A stretch of 64,000 nucleotides of DNA from Paludibacteraceae bacterium (lineage in GTDB: Bacteria > Bacteroidota > Bacteroidia > Bacteroidales > Paludibacteraceae). Made by a program: the position numbers and the translations under genes. Positions 62,433 to 64,000 of the stretch are shown piece by piece. The stretch is taken from contig JAFYZR010000076.1 of the NCBI GenBank assembly GCA_017557345.1, positions 1-64,000 of the forward strand, written 5' to 3'. The stretch's first letter is position 1, and the number at the start of each line of letters is the position of its first letter. The notes beneath the pieces were generated by a model. That model was not told the DNA's origin. It ran no database searches and saw only the letters and a list, made by a program, of their open reading frames with translations.

Positions 62433-63235
62433 ACGATTACCTCTTCCGGATTAATGAATTTACCGGCATCCCATAATTCAACTACCACATCATGTTCGCC
62501 ATCTACAAGACCTATTGACTCTCCACTCTCCACCTGCGTTCCTTGCATCTTTAACATTTTAGCCACATGGCGGTAGATAGTAGTAAAGGCACCATTCTGC
62601 AACACTACAGCATACGTATTATCCGCTAAATGGTCTACGGAGACGATTGTACCACGAGTTGCCGCCATCACATTCTCATTTTTCGTTGTACGGATAGTCA
62701 CTCCATATTGATGATAATCCGGTCGGGCGGATTGAACGATAACTCCCCTTACCGGACGATACAGCTGACGCATTGAGCGCGTTTCGGTATTATCAAAGAG
62801 CATTAACCGGTCTCGTTCTTTCTGTTCATATTGAGCCATAAACGCCTCTGTTACCTCATTGCGTTGTTCGGCTATTTGTGCGCGCTCAACTCGCTCCAGA
62901 GAATCCAGACTCTGCACCGTTTCCGTAGCAATATCACCAGCTGTCAACTGCTTGATGACATCCAAGTATTGCCGCTGGACGGTAAGACTGGTCTGTAACG
63001 AATCCACACGCGCAGATTCTTGAATCAACTGTTGGCGTAAACTGGCGCTATATCCCGGTAAGATATTACGGAGCGGTGTATATACAATTAGAACCGAAAG
63101 CAAAACGATGAGCGAAATGAGTGTGATGGTAATCACGCTGACGGCACCTAACAGACTTACGCGGAAATGGAATACTTCGCGTAGCGTGATGTCGTCCAAC
63201 ATCGCCAAACGGTATTTATGTTTTGTATCAGCCAT
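62426..63235 (-). CDS. M23/LytM-like protein with degenerate metal site
   Basis: 269 residues: one membrane helix (about 28-52), a coiled-coil periplasmic stalk (about 64-145) and a LytM-like C-terminal domain (about 158-269). Active M23 enzymes use HxxxxD and HxH. Here the first site reads HQYGVT (His175 kept, Asp position Thr180) and the last reads HDVVVEL, with Val250 where the zinc-binding His is expected. It is probably not a hydrolase but an activator or scaffold, as EnvC and NlpD are for amidases. Lies between fumarase and dxr. Confidence 0.82.
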   Translation of the reverse strand: MADTKHKYRLAMLDDITLREVFHFRVSLLGAVSVITITLISLIVLLSVLIVYTPLRNILPGYSASLRQQLIQESARVDSLQTSLTVQRQYLDVIKQLTAGDIATETVQSLDSLERVERAQIAEQRNEVTEAFMAQYEQKERDRLMLFDNTETRSMRQLYRPVRGVIVQSARPDYHQYGVTIRTTKNENVMAATRGTIVSVDHLADNTYAVVLQNGAFTTIYRHVAKMLKMQGTQVESGESIGLVDGEHDVVVELWDAGKFINPEEVIVW

Positions 63236-63250
63236 TAGCTTTTAATTTTT

Positions 63251-64000
63251 TCATTTCAGAATAGTACAACCTTCGCAAGGTTTGAGTTGTTTGAAGAAAT
63301 CGTTTCCTTTATCATCCACTAAGATAAATGCCGGGAAGTTCTCTACTTCGATTTTCCAGATGGCTTCCATGCCTAATTCCGGATATTCGACACACTCAAT
63401 AGATTTAATGTTATTCTGCGCCAGGATAGCAGCCGGTCCTCCAATAGAGCCAAGATAGAATCCGCCATGTTTCTGACAAGCATTCGTCACATCAATCGAG
63501 CGGTTTCCTTTTGCTAACATGATTAGCGAGCCGCCTTTCTCTTGGAATTCATCTACATACGGATCCATACGACCTGCCGTAGTCGGTCCCATTGAGCCAC
63601 ACGCCATTCCTGCCGGCGTTTTAGCCGGACCTGCATAGTAAATCGGGTGATTCTTAAGATAATCCGGCATCGGTTCACCTGCATCCAAACGTGCCTTGAT
63701 TTTTGCATGCGCGATATCACGACCTACGATAATCGTACCATTAAGACTCAAACGCGTACCGATAGGATATTTGGTCAAAATAGCACAAACATCCTTCATC
63801 GGTTGATTGAGATCGATGCGAACTGCATCGCCTTCACCGGCATTTCTCAACTCTGCCGGAATAAGGGAAGCAGGATTATTATCCAGTTTCTCAATCCAAA
63901 TTCCTTCTTTATTGATTTTGCACTTGATGTTACGGTCTGCCGAGCAGGAAACGCCCAAACCAATCGGACAACTTGCGCCATGGCGCGGCAAACGAACGAC
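63251..64000 (-). CDS. Class I fumarate hydratase, C-terminal part (runs off window)
   Basis: The frame is open from the window edge to the stop at 63251, 249 residues seen. [29 protein letters not shown] near the middle and [17 protein letters not shown] are typical of the beta part of the iron-sulfur class I fumarase (FumA/FumB), interconverting fumarate and malate. CGSMGPTT and CPIGLG are consistent with the cluster-bearing part. L-tartrate dehydratase is the main alternative. The M23-like gene starts 15 bp downstream. Confidence 0.9.
   Translation of the reverse strand, partial: VVRLPRHGASCPIGLGVSCSADRNIKCKINKEGIWIEKLDNNPASLIPAELRNAGEGDAVRIDLNQPMKDVCAILTKYPIGTRLSLNGTIIVGRDIAHAKIKARLDAGEPMPDYLKNHPIYYAGPAKTPAGMACGSMGPTTAGRMDPYVDEFQEKGGSLIMLAKGNRSIDVTNACQKHGGFYLGSIGGPAAILAQNNIKSIECVEYPELGMEAIWKIEVENFPAFILVDDKGNDFFKQLKPCEGCTILK

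Overview
The window looks like chromosomal DNA of a gut-type member of the Bacteroidales (Bacteroidota); family and species cannot be fixed from the sequence alone. The grounds are: a SusC/SusD outer-membrane pair with a SusE-like lipoprotein; a BspA-type surface protein with a type IX-like C-terminal tail; a DUF4293 gene; Bacteroidota-type RecQ and ABC-F proteins; and at least thirteen promoters with the Bacteroidota -33 TTTG / -7 TAnnTTTG pattern at about 20 bp spacing.

Layout. 1-6340: a partial EF-hand gene (minus strand), a PNGase F-like lipoprotein, a secreted GH53 galactanase that stops short, and a ClpB without its N-domain. 6624-8403: an orphan FecCD permease and panB. 9335-13941: a galactose block (galK, galM, GH2 beta-galactosidase), converging on a minus-strand transport block (MFS sugar porter, SusC, SusD, SusE-like; 21366 down to 14067). 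22686-37637: one tightly packed run of ten genes (recQ, rimO, HU, HU-LysM, uvrA, CapD/WbpM-like, WecA-like, ABC-F, polysaccharide deacetylase-like, RluA). 37673-40134: a visibly AT-rich accessory patch with a long hairpin RNA, a duplicated-repeat secreted protein, a divergent GIY-YIG-like protein and a small Bacteroidota orphan. 40659-47152: rpsA and a 1,496-residue BspA protein. 47377-55295: lipoprotein, mfd, kdsB, deoD, an outer-membrane barrel and yidC. 55254-64000: a decayed SGNH gene, a LytTR regulator, then a minus-strand run from fumarase through a degenerate M23 protein, dxr, rseP, a WlbB-type acetyltransferase, DUF4293 and mscS to rlmN.

How the genes work together. GH53 and the GH2 enzyme would release galactose from galactan, and GalM/GalK would feed it into metabolism. 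SusC/D/E plus the MFS porter import an oligosaccharide whose identity the window does not show. The WbpM-like, WecA-like, deacetylase-like and WlbB-like proteins belong to surface-polysaccharide synthesis, and kdsB to LPS. They sit inside housekeeping operons rather than in one capsule locus.

The most unusual signal is a set of short degenerate tandem repeats with fixed periods of 7, 8 or 11 bp. They lie between genes and also, in frame, inside conserved genes: mfd, rluA, fecCD, dxr, the BspA linker and the signal peptide of the PNGase F-like lipoprotein. One 23-nt stretch after clpB recurs inside mfd on the opposite strand with a single mismatch, and another 15-nt word is shared exactly between the BspA downstream region and mfd. 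These resemble in behaviour, but not in sequence, cyanobacterial heptamer STRRs and the in-frame palindromic elements of Rickettsia. They are my main candidate for an undescribed system.
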